A stretch of DNA of 64,000 bases, taken from the NCBI RefSeq assembly GCF_009363115.1, contig NZ_CP045298.1, positions 5,329,501-5,393,500 of the forward strand, given 5' to 3'. Every line of letters starts with the position of its first letter. Position 1 is the first letter of the stretch. Positions 7,854 to 16,668 of the stretch are shown one piece after another. Position numbers and translations under genes: made by a program. This DNA is from Paenibacillus brasilensis (lineage in GTDB: Bacteria > Bacillota > Bacilli > Paenibacillales > Paenibacillaceae). A model generated the notes under the pieces. It saw only the letters and a program-made list of their open reading frames with translations. It was not told the DNA's origin and ran no database searches.

Positions 7854-8608
7854 TTTAATTGCTCCTTATTATAAATTTTCAAAAGCCATTCACGCCCTAA
7901 CTGAGTAAATCTACGGTGATAGATCACTTTTCCGTTATCAAGAACTTCTTGTTTGATTTCAACATATCCGCAATCAGCATATCGGCTATAAAGCAGCCAA
8001 GTGTCATTTTGTCTGAATTGAATCTTACGACTCCCTAAATCATTATTCAGAGCAATTGCCGACTTGAATCCAAGTTCTTTTGCAATCTCAGTAGCAGTAT
8101 AGGTCTTGTTAACGTGCATCAGAATTGCATTTGTTCTTTCAGCCTCTACTCTGGCAGTGCGCTCCTCTTTGAGTTTAGTCAAGAGTTCAATTCCGAAGTC
8201 AGGATTGTTTAGTATTTTATCCATTACGTCATCTGTTGCATAAACACCATGTTTTTGGATCGAAGGAAGAATATCTTCATATAACCAATCTTGAAACGTC
8301 TCAGCCTTGGACTGACCAGATTGTCCAAGTACACGATTCAAAGCAAAACTCGTTATAAAAGCCTCTCCTGCATTATTCATTTTTCGGACATTCCGATTCA
8401 GAATGTCCGAATTCTTTACTCGATATATATGAGATTCTTTGCAGAATTTCAATACATTATTAGTCGCTTTCTCTCCTTGATACTCCAGGATTGAAGCAAC
8501 ATCTTTTGCACTTATTAAAAAGTCACCTTTGAAATCAATTCCTACGTCCTCCCTTGTCAGTATTGTCACTTCATGCTGGTTTTCAAAAACAGCTAAACCA
8601 TTATTCAT
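7838..8608 (-). CDS. phage antirepressor, BRO-N plus KilAC
   Basis: A 256-residue protein with an N-terminal BRO-N-like domain (about 8-115: FKGDFLISAKDVASILEYQ..., GQSKAETFQDWLYEDILPSIQKHG) and a C-terminal KilAC domain (about 160-250: YTATEIAKELGFKSAIALNNDLG..., CGYVEIKQEV, YHRRFTQLGREWLLK). Such proteins bind DNA or repressor and favour lytic growth. It is unusual that it sits in the late region between tail and lysis genes, with its own terminators on both sides, not beside the repressor. That suggests acquisition as a separate unit. Confidence 0.85.
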   Translation of the reverse strand: MNNGLAVFENQHEVTILTREDVGIDFKGDFLISAKDVASILEYQGEKATNNVLKFCKESHIYRVKNSDILNRNVRKMNNAGEAFITSFALNRVLGQSGQSKAETFQDWLYEDILPSIQKHGVYATDDVMDKILNNPDFGIELLTKLKEERTARVEAERTNAILMHVNKTYTATEIAKELGFKSAIALNNDLGSRKIQFRQNDTWLLYSRYADCGYVEIKQEVLDNGKVIYHRRFTQLGREWLLKIYNKEQLKASVN

Positions 8609-8640
8609 GCTTTATCACTCCATTAATTTATTTTGAGACG

Positions 8641-8670
8641 CAAAATAAGCCCCTGAGTTATCAGAGGCTT
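8641..8670 (-). terminator. terminator downstream of the broken methyltransferase
   Basis: On the minus strand AAGCCTCTGA-TAAC-TCAGGGGCTT is followed by ATTTTG. It insulates the antirepressor gene from upstream transcription. Confidence 0.75.
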
Positions 8671-8751
8671 TCATACTTATATCTTAAATGGGTTCTGTTA
8701 CTATAACGCTACGGATTTTAAAGGAAAATATTGTTTGGTGAATATAAGCTA

Positions 8752-9564
8752 CTATAGTTTTCTTGCTTTGACTACAAAAGTTACAGGAAGCATCTTTGCC
8801 TTTTTTGCGAATTCACTGTTATCATCCCACGATTGCATAATTTCATCATCAGATTGCTCAATCATTTGCTCAACTACAAATCCCGCTTTTGCCAACGCAT
8901 TCACATAGGTTGATAGTTTACGGTCCGATAATGCCAGCGTACCTTCACCAAGTGATACTGAATACCAAGATTCATCAAAGTAACATTTTTTAAAAGTAAG
9001 CATATTATTTTCTGCAACAACACATTTGTGTATAGGATGAGACCAACTAAAAATAAATACACCGTCTTTTTTCAGATAAGAAGCGATCCGGCAAAAAGTA
9101 CCCTCAAGGTCGGTGGTCCAGCCTATGGCATAAATTGAATAAACGAAGTCAAAATAATCCTCAGGTATACCACATTCTTCTTCCATGGGAGAACAAATCA
9201 ATTTTGCTGACAGACCGCACGACGTCAAATGTTGCGTTGTCTTTTCAATTTGTTTTTCTGATATATCTGTACCCCATAGTTCAGATACTTTACATTCTCC
9301 CAGATATTGCAAGGAATGACCGCTTCCACAGCCTATTTCCAGCATCTTTTTTCCTGAGACATCGCCAAAAAGTTGGAGTTTTTCTTCTGAGACAAATGCT
9401 CCATAGAAAGGGAGTGCAGTTGCTCCTAATATTTCATTTCCTTATGTGTCCCAAAAGACGCTGTTTATTTTATGTATAGAATTCTTGTCCATGTCGACCG
9501 AGACGGCGCTACCAACCTCGCCAGCGCCTATAATGTTTGTTCTACAATCAGAATTTTTGCCCAT
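8752..9564 (-). pseudogene. class I SAM methyltransferase interrupted by an in-frame stop
   Basis: The long open part (from the ATG at 9343-9345) begins at the SAM-binding motif, MLEIGCGSGHSLQYLG, followed by ELWGTDISEKQIE and DYFDFVYSIYAIGW, so the usual N-terminal helices are missing. The same frame continues upstream through a plausible N-terminus (SEEKLQLFGDVSGKK, NEILGATALPFYGAF), meets a TAA at 9442-9444, then stays open again through NSIHKINSVFWDT to ATG codons at 9490-9492 and 9562-9564. A single nonsense change therefore splits a small-molecule type methyltransferase of about 246-270 residues. Internal re-initiation (AGGA upstream of 9345) could still make a shortened protein. Confidence 0.75.
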
Positions 9565-9740
9565 GCCGAATCATCCCCCAGTACAAATAATATAAGACTA
9601 AACGTATATCCTTTTGATATTCAGTGTATATTGCAATCAACACCTTTTGTTTAGTATCCACTTTCATGTAACCGCCTTCTAAATTACTAATTCGAAGGAG
9701 AGAGCTGTTTTCCTTCCAAAAATCATTCTTTCTTATAAAA

Positions 9741-9770
9741 GAAAAAGCCCTCCAGCTTAAGAGGGCTTTT
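9741..9770. terminator. terminator, works in both directions
   Basis: AAAAAGCCCTC-CAGCTTAA-GAGGGCTTTT is a near-perfect stem with A and T runs on either side. On the minus strand it ends the stalk-domain gene. Confidence 0.85.
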
Positions 9771-9813
9771 GTGTATACAGTATATAATTTGTTTATTACT
9801 AGGTTACTACGGA

Positions 9814-10398
9814 TTATTTCTTGCTTGAAAGAGTTTTATCAATCTCTTCAATCTCTTTTTTTGATTTTTCTATAATATTTTCAAGTTGAGTGATTTGATC
9901 TTTATATCCTTGAATCTTTTGGTCCCCGATGGACAAAAAGCGTTCATCAGATACTTTTTCTCGGCTTTTTTGTGCAGTTTGGAGGTTTGCTAACTGATCC
10001 TCAATTCCTTTTTGTGTGGTAGTAATTGTTTGTTCCAATTCTTTTTTTCTATCCAATAGCTTTTGTTCATACTTGTTGTTGCTGTCATCCGTCGAAGTCG
10101 CAACTGGCGCAACATTTTCTTCAGAAGATGTATTTGAGTTAGTAGTAATTTGAATCGTTTTTCCGTCCACCTTTAAACCAGCTCCTAAAGAGTCGGAAAC
10201 GGCTCGTAAAGGTACATGTGCTTTTCCGTCAACAACAATCGCATTTTCAACGAGCGAATTGCCGTTAACCTTGACAGAATATTCCCCTGCGACCTTCTCC
10301 CCGACCAAAGATTTAATTTGATCCGCAAATGCACTACCAGCCGTAGCAACAACTGCACCGATCAACACACCACTAAGTAAATAAGACCATTTTTTCAT
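9814..10398 (-). CDS. secreted stalk-domain (copper amine oxidase N-terminal-like) protein
   Basis: A 194-residue protein with a signal peptide (about 1-25, WSYLLSGVLIGAVVATAGSAFA). A copper-amine-oxidase-N-like stalk domain follows (about 40-90: VKVNGNSLVENAIVVDGKAHVPLRAVSDSLGAGLKVDGKTIQI). Last comes a long coiled coil (about 115-192, KYEQKLLDRKKELEQ...). Such stalk domains are abundant in Paenibacillus surface proteins. GGAGGCAC precedes the ATG. It follows the tail genes and ends in a strong terminator. A secreted host-type protein here suggests cargo that changes the lysogen surface, but the role is unknown. Confidence 0.8.
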   Translation of the reverse strand: MKKWSYLLSGVLIGAVVATAGSAFADQIKSLVGEKVAGEYSVKVNGNSLVENAIVVDGKAHVPLRAVSDSLGAGLKVDGKTIQITTNSNTSSEENVAPVATSTDDSNNKYEQKLLDRKKELEQTITTTQKGIEDQLANLQTAQKSREKVSDERFLSIGDQKIQGYKDQITQLENIIEKSKKEIEEIDKTLSSKK

Positions 10399-10462
10399 GA
10401 ACCGTGCCTCCTATGTAGTATATATGTCCTAATATTACCATCAGTAGAAGGTGCAGTAAACA

Positions 10463-12613
10463 TTATGCTGACGAACTACTTGAGCTTCCTCCAGCTGGTA
10501 TATTTACCGTAGCTACAGTACGGGCGGCACTGTACAGTTTCAGGTTTCGGCTTGACGGATCGAATGATGCGTTTGTAATCATATCAGTGAATAATTCACT
10601 ATAAATTTCTGAGATTCGCTTATCAATATCTGATAATTTATCAGACAAACCAGATATACTCTGCATTTTTAAATCAAGTCCGGTCACAGTTGCGTAATTG
10701 AAATCAACTTCCCCTTGAAAATACGTAGCATCGTCTACGGACCGAATAATAATAGATGCCATGTTTCCTAAGTGAAAGCCCTCTGAATCCCCATAAACCG
10801 ATCCCCTTGGGCTACCATTGTCCATAAACAGCAAAGCGCCTCCGTCTCCTGATTGCCCTAAGGAAATAGCTTCCCCGCCAGATGAGTTATAGGCTGTCAA
10901 TCCGGTAGAGTTGATTTCAATCCTGCGGCCTTCCTTGGCTGTACGGAACAAGGCTCCTGTAATAATACCACCCTCGATCTCATTACCGATTAACTTACTC
11001 CCTCGTATTGTACTTGCATTAACTGTACTGGCTTTAATATCTGAAGCATTCATTTCTGAGTTGTCGATCTGACCTGTGAGCTTAATTGATCTAGCTACTA
11101 CATTGCCCTGCATGTCTACCCTGAACGGCGCAATAGTATAATCGTCGTTTCCGGCACTAATTCCGTTGGTATTGATTTTGGTAACATTATTACCGCTACC
11201 AATTACTAAGGATACAAAGTTGCCAAGTTGCCCGACAATCTGCTCAGCTACCACCCCGCGCGCTGTAATAGCCGTTCTTGCCGTTTTGCCCCCATCTGTT
11301 GTCAGAACAACACCGTTTGAAGTCATGATAACCTGATTCAGTGCATTGGTCTGATCTTGCAAGACAATGCCGCGCTGATCGTACTTGATTTCCGTTTTGG
11401 AATTATCAATATCTATCACAGCCTGCTTGGCAAAAGACTCAAAAACCTCCGTCCGGATCTTACCATTGGAAAACAAATTATTGATAATATTCTTATTCCG
11501 TTCCAGGTCACTGATAATGTCCGCATAGTCTCGTAAATTGACATTGGATATCGTAGGTTCACTATGTTTGTCACGGCTATATGGATACTCTGTAAGCTCT
11601 GTGATTCGGGCTTTGAGTTTGTTCATATCCATTGCTGGGTCAATACACATTACAGCATCACCCAAATGTGGCTCTGGTTCCGAGTTATCAATTTTAAACA
11701 AGTCTGCCGTTGATACTGTTACCTCCAGTGTTACATTCTCCTGTTCAGCAAGAGCCTTCCGTGTAGCCTTCAACAAGTCCTCCGGTTCCTCAATGTCCTG
11801 CTCTATAATCTCGCCATCATAAAACGGTACGGAATCACTGGCCCAATATTGAGCGTATGGCGATATTAAATAGTTCACTGCCAGCTTTCCGTTTACAATG
11901 GTTCCTGGTACGCCGGACAGCAAGCTTCGTTCTTCTTCTGTTAGCTTCGAAGCATCCATACCTATGAATGTACGTCCATCCTTCATCTGAGCGAACATCC
12001 TGGTCACCAAGGATTCGCCTTTATCTTTAAAGGAACTAGAAACGATATTCTTTTTAAGCCGATATTGTAATCCGTTGTCAGTCCCGATCTTTTTTCTTAG
12101 ATTAATTGTGAAGTTGTCTGGCTCGACTTCACACTCATACATCTGAATGATTTTATTAAGCGCTTCAAGACAAGTACCTCGCCCAAAGTCCTTAACATCG
12201 TGCAGATCGAATGTGTCGTGAATAACAAACTTAAACCGTCCGCCTGTAGCAGCCGTAATCAAGTCTGTAAGCTGGTTGATATGGATACCATAAGCTTCAG
12301 CAATGTATGAAGCATACGGAAACTTGTAATCGTTTAACTTGAACAGGACGTGATTGCAATAGATATTCGCCGTCAGCTTTCGGCCTTCCCTTGAACGGCT
12401 CCGAGACTGAATTACATAAAATTGGCCACGCTCATCTCGAACATGTCCCTTGATTGCTATCTTTTCACGGTAATCATCGCTGGTCATTGGGACCATAAAG
12501 GTTAATTCATAGTCGCTGTTGATCCTGCGCCGCCGCTGAATGTCATAAGAGTCCACCAGCGTACCGACACGCCGCATGTTCTTATCAAAGACTTGCATAG
12601 TTGGAGTAGGCAT
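10463..12613 (-). CDS. tail-associated protein (Tal / endopeptidase-tail type)
   Basis: A 716-residue tail-tip protein. The N-terminal 370 residues match the prophage endopeptidase-tail fold found in gp27-like tail hubs (MQVFDKNMRRVGTLVDSYDIQRRRRINSDYELTF..., CNHVLFKLNDYKF..., DFGRGTCLEALNKIIQMYECEVE). The C-terminal half is a repetitive beta-rich shaft (NASDIKASTVNASTIRGSKLIGNEIEGGIITGALFRT), and the protein ends in a Gly/Ser tail. The hub closes the tail tube and helps cell attachment or penetration. GAGAGGTGG precedes the ATG. It lies downstream of the fibre cassette and not directly after Dit, an altered order compared with many siphophages. Confidence 0.8.
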   Translation of the reverse strand: MPTPTMQVFDKNMRRVGTLVDSYDIQRRRRINSDYELTFMVPMTSDDYREKIAIKGHVRDERGQFYVIQSRSRSREGRKLTANIYCNHVLFKLNDYKFPYASYIAEAYGIHINQLTDLITAATGGRFKFVIHDTFDLHDVKDFGRGTCLEALNKIIQMYECEVEPDNFTINLRKKIGTDNGLQYRLKKNIVSSSFKDKGESLVTRMFAQMKDGRTFIGMDASKLTEEERSLLSGVPGTIVNGKLAVNYLISPYAQYWASDSVPFYDGEIIEQDIEEPEDLLKATRKALAEQENVTLEVTVSTADLFKIDNSEPEPHLGDAVMCIDPAMDMNKLKARITELTEYPYSRDKHSEPTISNVNLRDYADIISDLERNKNIINNLFSNGKIRTEVFESFAKQAVIDIDNSKTEIKYDQRGIVLQDQTNALNQVIMTSNGVVLTTDGGKTARTAITARGVVAEQIVGQLGNFVSLVIGSGNNVTKINTNGISAGNDDYTIAPFRVDMQGNVVARSIKLTGQIDNSEMNASDIKASTVNASTIRGSKLIGNEIEGGIITGALFRTAKEGRRIEINSTGLTAYNSSGGEAISLGQSGDGGALLFMDNGSPRGSVYGDSEGFHLGNMASIIIRSVDDATYFQGEVDFNYATVTGLDLKMQSISGLSDKLSDIDKRISEIYSELFTDMITNASFDPSSRNLKLYSAARTVATVNIPAGGSSSSSSA

Positions 12614-12625
12614 AGTCCACCTCTC

Positions 12626-13255
12626 TTAATATAAGAATTTATCTCGGTGTGTAATACGGAACAAAACCGTCCGGCCTGTCTCTGGGTCTGTCCAGGTCAG
12701 GTTGTTGTTTCCGAGATTCAGATCGAAAAAGTCTCCGTTATACAGATGGGAAACATTCTGACCATTTCTCGTTATTTTGAATTTTCCTGAGTCAATGACA
12801 ATTACCTCTCCTGGCCTGAACACATCTGTAAACTCAATGTAGTCGGTATGGAATTTCGACAGTTCCGCCGATATCCTTCCTTCCCCAGACATGGGTACTG
12901 CTTGCATCGGAATTTCTCGAACGTATTCTGCGTTAGTTATGCGTCCCTCGCCAGACATAGGAATGGCTTCCAAGGCATACTCACGGACAAAATCAGCCTG
13001 CGCCTGTCCTTCACCGGACAGATTAGCCGCTGCTGTCATGTCCAAAACAAACTCCAAAATGTATTCCGTTACGGTACCCGGTTCGTCCACATTAAAAGAC
13101 ATGAGATTAAACGCATTATCGTTTTCTGCTCCAGCTGTCTCCACCTTCCGTGAATACATTTGTCCTGAACCAGAAAGAGATGCAGAAAGGTCAATAATGT
13201 TCCCTTCTACATCCCCTGTATTAAAACCAAGGCTATTAAATCCACCATTAAACAT
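12626..13255 (-). CDS. tail protein with internal repeats and a Dit-like C-terminal domain
   Basis: A 209-residue protein. Its first 130 residues hold three to four degenerate repeats of about 23 residues built on (M/L)SGEG (LSGEGQAQADFVREYAL, MSGEGRITNAEYVREI, MSGEGRISAELSKF). The C-terminal 65 residues (FRPGEVIVIDSGKFKITRNGQNVSHLYNGDFFDLNLG) resemble the C-terminal half of distal tail proteins, where a beta-sandwich follows a VIDS-type motif. AGGAGG precedes the start. It sits directly upstream of Tal. See the finding on the short Dit at 16669-17223. Confidence 0.6.
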   Translation of the reverse strand: MFNGGFNSLGFNTGDVEGNIIDLSASLSGSGQMYSRKVETAGAENDNAFNLMSFNVDEPGTVTEYILEFVLDMTAAANLSGEGQAQADFVREYALEAIPMSGEGRITNAEYVREIPMQAVPMSGEGRISAELSKFHTDYIEFTDVFRPGEVIVIDSGKFKITRNGQNVSHLYNGDFFDLNLGNNNLTWTDPETGRTVLFRITHRDKFLY

Positions 13256-13273
13256 AGCGTCCTCCTAACCGGC

Positions 13274-13291
13274 TAAGGAAAATTTTCCTTA
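13274..13291. repeat. dispersed palindrome, copy 2 (perfect 18-bp palindrome)
   Basis: TAAGGAAAATTTTCCTTA is a perfect palindrome. It covers the stop codon of the XkdX-like gene and lies 18 bases upstream of the start of the next gene (13255). Confidence 0.85.
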
Positions 13292-13429
13292 CTGGAAGTC
13301 CACGCCTGTTATTTCTTTATACTCTTCCGGGCTGATCTCCCCGAAAGGGTTGTCCTCCGTTTTGACTGCACCCTTCAACTTTTCTGCGGTTACCCAGTTC
13401 AATTTAAAAGCAAGGCTCCAGAAATTCAT
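13289..13429 (-). CDS. XkdX family small tail protein
   Basis: A 46-residue protein (MNFWSLAFKLNWVT..., FGEISPEEYKEITGVDFQ) with the clear pattern of the XkdX family: MNFW start, a W-V-T turn, and ISPEEYKEITG near the C-terminus. XkdX proteins are encoded next to tail-fibre or XkdW genes in Bacillus phages and PBSX-like elements, with no defined function. Its ATG overlaps the stop of the upstream gene (ATGA), a typical sign of translational coupling. Confidence 0.85.
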   Translation of the reverse strand: MNFWSLAFKLNWVTAEKLKGAVKTEDNPFGEISPEEYKEITGVDFQ

Positions 13430-13890
13430 GATTGATTAGCTCCCTTCAAGTCAATAATTTCAAGTTTAGCTGCCGCTAGTTCTGCTCCCATGCTGGCTAA
13501 AAGTTGGGTTTGCTGCACGGTCTGAACCTTCATCTCCGCAAGCTGCTGGCCTACAATCTCCGATTCATCCTGAACTTGATCCGTAGGTTTGGTCAACACC
13601 GCTATCTCTTCGACAGTAAGGCCTTCTTCCCACCGCAAAGTTTCTAGGTTAAAACGAAATGCCTTATCCTCTGTCACGTATGCACTGAATCCCTCGGGAA
13701 AGGGAACGCCAACAATGTATCCGGCTATTACTGGTTCCTGTGGTACGTCCGCAGCGTCCTGCTCGGTTTTCTCAGAATCTTGTTCTGAGTTTTCCGAATA
13801 AAAAGGGACGACACCACTAAAGGCATCGTCCACTAGAACCTCATCTACTACTAAGCCGGACGTATCTACTCTACATACTGCTTTAGCCAT
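13426..13890 (-). CDS. XkdW-like tail accessory protein
   Basis: A 154-residue acidic protein. The middle part (EPVIAGYIVGVPFPEGFSAYVTEDKAFRFNLETLRWEEG) resembles XkdW-type proteins encoded beside XkdX, and the C-terminal 40 residues (VGQQLAEMKVQTVQQTQLLASMGAELAAAKLEI) form a coiled coil. It probably accompanies the fibre as an adaptor or chaperone. That role is inferred from position. Confidence 0.55.
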   Translation of the reverse strand: MAKAVCRVDTSGLVVDEVLVDDAFSGVVPFYSENSEQDSEKTEQDAADVPQEPVIAGYIVGVPFPEGFSAYVTEDKAFRFNLETLRWEEGLTVEEIAVLTKPTDQVQDESEIVGQQLAEMKVQTVQQTQLLASMGAELAAAKLEIIDLKGANQS

Positions 13891-13906
13891 ATGCTTTATT
13901 CCTCCT

Positions 13907-16249
13907 TTATTGTTCAGCCAAGAACGTAATACCGTCGAAGCTTAAAAGACTGTTGCCCCCGTATATAAAGGCGACGATACCATTTGGCCTAACCTCTATC
14001 CGAGCTATAACCGGACCGGATTCTGCCCCCGAAATAACGGAAAAGTTCCGATTGAACTTTGGGCGGTAACCCTCTGGAAGCACAAAAATATCATTCCCCA
14101 CACTTGTCAACCCATTTTTTACCGCTCCGCGTAAATAGACCACACCTGTACTATCCCGATAATAGCTGACATCTAATGTAGCTCCAGACGAAAGCGTGTA
14201 TTTAACCCATCCGTTCCTCAGTCCAGCCGGAGAAATCCATGCCGGGCTATCCTTCTCTGCCTTCTTATTTTCCAGTACTGACACACGTGTCGTGTTCTGC
14301 TGTACGGTGTCTACCAAGTCCAACAGCAGCGATTTTTCGTTGGCTGCATACGAGCCTGTGAACGGGACAACAGGCGAAGTTATAAAGGCTAGGTACGATA
14401 CGGTATAAGCGGCGTTAGCATCATAGGCTGCGCCTGGTAACTGTGCCATAGCACCAGCAGGGGTTGTAGTGTTAGGGTACAGTATCCAATTGTCACGCTG
14501 CGAATTTCGGTAAATGCCAATTAATCTATCAATGCGATATGCCGTTAGCGATGCTTGATACTCACCCGGGCTACCATTGTTGAGGTTCCAGCGCTTCGTA
14601 TCTGCCTCTTGGTAGAGTTTGGCCTTTTCACGAATCACTAACCCTGTGCCTACTTCAACCTGATTATCACCCTCAGTAAAGGTTATCTGTCCTTCTGAAA
14701 TGATAGGCTCCACGGTAGGCGTTGCAAGTTGATATACGAGTTGATACGGCGTGTACCCTGCATATGATTGTTGCGGTACGGATTGCGTGAAGTTAGGTGC
14801 GCCCACACGCTGAACCCAATACTTAGTGCCTGTACCATTCCACGTAGCTGCTGTCGCTGCCTGCGCTTGCGCTGGCGTTATGGTATTAGCATCGTACGCC
14901 TTGTATCCGTAGAAGTAGGCTTTGATGTCATCTTGCGATGGTCCGTAACTGTCTGCCCACCCACTGTCTGCAACTGGAATACCAAAATAAATTTCTCCGG
15001 CTGCCGTAACAGCATTCGAGTCAGGTGTATTTCCTGTACTACCTTGCGGCAATATCTTACCGTCAAACTTTGTACCAATGCCGCTACCCGCTATCGCTCC
15101 AGTCGCCAGACCTGGCACTTTCACTTGCCTGTTTCCGTTTGTAGCGCCCGCCTCGCCTTGTACCCATGCTCTACTACCATCAAGCGTTAGCCCCTGCCAT
15201 CGTTTGGACTTGAAGTATTGTCCGTCACGCTCAAACACTGTATCTGCATTAGCTCCTGTAACTGGATCGGCGTACAGATCCGTTTGCAATGCCAACATAG
15301 AATCCTCGCGCGGTTTGAATGGCTTGGCTGTGCTGCCGATGTTAATAGAAACATCACGGAATACAGCCGTACCTGTTGTGGCGATATCAAGCCCTACGAC
15401 AACTCTTAAATATGATGTGTTGGCTGGCGTTGTAAAGGTCTTAACCATCGTTTTTGTCCCGTTGGATGTGACGAACGGTCCAGTTGTTAAGTCTGCCAAC
15501 ACTTCACCATTCTTCCCAATAGCTTGCAGGTTCCAGTACGCCCCCGCTCCAACGGTCCCACCTATGTTAGACACATCAACCGTGACCGATAATGTATAGT
15601 CTGTCGCTGGTACCGCATTGACGTTATACGCCTGTGTATTAAACCCTGATAGCCCCGCCGATTTATCTAGCCTTACCTGATTAGGACCTGTAATCGTTGC
15701 TGTGCCTGCCTGTGTAGTGGCAGACCACTCATAAAAACTCGGCAACAAATTTTCTCCATACCGAATTACATAAGGGTTACGGACACCGAATATCCCCTTC
15801 TGTCCCCCATAGTCGATAACCATTTGTCCTTTCAAACCAGTTAGACTAAATGCGGCCTGACGCTCAGCTTTAACAATCTGTACACCCGGTTGTAAAGTAA
15901 CTGTTTTACGGACTTCTATACTGGATTCTTCGTACAGAGCTTGAATGTTATTTATCGCAGCTCTCCAATCTGCCGCCGTAAAATTACGGGCAACCCGCGT
16001 GCCAGCAGGCCAGGCCCTCGCCACACCCTCAAATCCACGTACACACCCTTTAAGGACGTTATCCTCTACAGTTGTATACGTAATCGTTTCCGCTACATCC
16101 CCGTTGCCCAAAACAGCAATACCCTCCCCCTGAAGCAGCACAGACGCATTAGCCACGGTAATTTCTGTTTGCGTGTCTGTGATCAATTCCACAAGCTCAG
16201 TTTTTGGGCTATTTACAACTGGTGGATACATTTTTTCCAAGTTCCTCAC
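13907..16249 (-). CDS. large tail fibre / receptor-binding protein
   Basis: A 780-residue protein. The N-terminal ~110 residues (MYPPVVNSPKTELVELITDTQTEITV..., YTTVEDNVLKGCVRGFEGVARAWPAGTRVARNFTAADW) match the attachment module common to Bacillales phage fibres. Residues about 165-315 look like a carbohydrate-binding beta-sandwich (YEWSATTQAGTATITGPNQVRLDKSAG..., FTTPANTSYLRVVVGLDIATTGTAVFRDVSI). The C-terminus (AWISPAGLRNGWVKYTLSSGATL..., VFVLPEGYRPKF-like) is a tip domain seen in receptor-binding fibres. It overlaps the next gene by four bases. It probably sets host range through wall polysaccharide. Confidence 0.8.
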   Translation of the reverse strand: MRNLEKMYPPVVNSPKTELVELITDTQTEITVANASVLLQGEGIAVLGNGDVAETITYTTVEDNVLKGCVRGFEGVARAWPAGTRVARNFTAADWRAAINNIQALYEESSIEVRKTVTLQPGVQIVKAERQAAFSLTGLKGQMVIDYGGQKGIFGVRNPYVIRYGENLLPSFYEWSATTQAGTATITGPNQVRLDKSAGLSGFNTQAYNVNAVPATDYTLSVTVDVSNIGGTVGAGAYWNLQAIGKNGEVLADLTTGPFVTSNGTKTMVKTFTTPANTSYLRVVVGLDIATTGTAVFRDVSINIGSTAKPFKPREDSMLALQTDLYADPVTGANADTVFERDGQYFKSKRWQGLTLDGSRAWVQGEAGATNGNRQVKVPGLATGAIAGSGIGTKFDGKILPQGSTGNTPDSNAVTAAGEIYFGIPVADSGWADSYGPSQDDIKAYFYGYKAYDANTITPAQAQAATAATWNGTGTKYWVQRVGAPNFTQSVPQQSYAGYTPYQLVYQLATPTVEPIISEGQITFTEGDNQVEVGTGLVIREKAKLYQEADTKRWNLNNGSPGEYQASLTAYRIDRLIGIYRNSQRDNWILYPNTTTPAGAMAQLPGAAYDANAAYTVSYLAFITSPVVPFTGSYAANEKSLLLDLVDTVQQNTTRVSVLENKKAEKDSPAWISPAGLRNGWVKYTLSSGATLDVSYYRDSTGVVYLRGAVKNGLTSVGNDIFVLPEGYRPKFNRNFSVISGAESGPVIARIEVRPNGIVAFIYGGNSLLSFDGITFLAEQ

Positions 16250-16656
16250 CCCTCGTTAACTTTAAGTTGTCCGGCTAAAAACCGCAGCGTATCATTTGTT
16301 TCCGCTGTGCGCGGCGTGGTGATAGCCCCATAATAGATCAGGTTGCCACCTGTTGCAGCGTCCCTTATGCCGACATGAGTGATTAACCCCCATTTGGCCG
16401 ACGCAATGGGAAAAACCACGTCGGATATGCTGGCTACAACTGCCCACCGATCCGCTATAACTGGTTCAGAAAACGTCACAGCACGGCGCGCATAGCCCCC
16501 TCCGCTTACCTCCTGTCCTGTGTCTGCATCTGTTGGGCTACTGGTGTACAAGGCGATGTATAGCGTCTGAGGGGATGCAAAGTTAATCCCGCGCAAGGCT
16601 GCATTAATACAGGCTGTTTTCCACCAGTTGCTTTTGCTCAAAATTATGTCTGCCAA
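16246..16656 (-). CDS. phage tail fibre-type protein (mycophage gp80-like)
   Basis: A 136-residue protein with the features of small tail or minor structural proteins: WWKTACINAALRGINFASPQTLYIALYTSSPTDADTG, SGGGYARRAVTF, then GIRDAATGGNLIYYGAI. These start with a helix and continue as a beta-sandwich. It lies between Dit and the large fibre, overlapping the fibre start by four bases, so it is likely part of the tail tip. Confidence 0.65.
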   Translation of the reverse strand: MADIILSKSNWWKTACINAALRGINFASPQTLYIALYTSSPTDADTGQEVSGGGYARRAVTFSEPVIADRWAVVASISDVVFPIASAKWGLITHVGIRDAATGGNLIYYGAITTPRTAETNDTLRFLAGQLKVNEG

Positions 16657-16668
16657 TATAAAGACCTC

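Noticed and set aside
9442..9444. Recoding (e.g. selenocysteine) at the methyltransferase stop
   Set aside because: The codon is TAA, not TGA, and no recoding structure is apparent. A nonsense mutation is simpler.
15941..16333. Plus-strand 130-codon frame opposite fibre and gp80-like genes
   Set aside because: No start signals and no family resemblance; the minus-strand genes fully explain the codon pattern.
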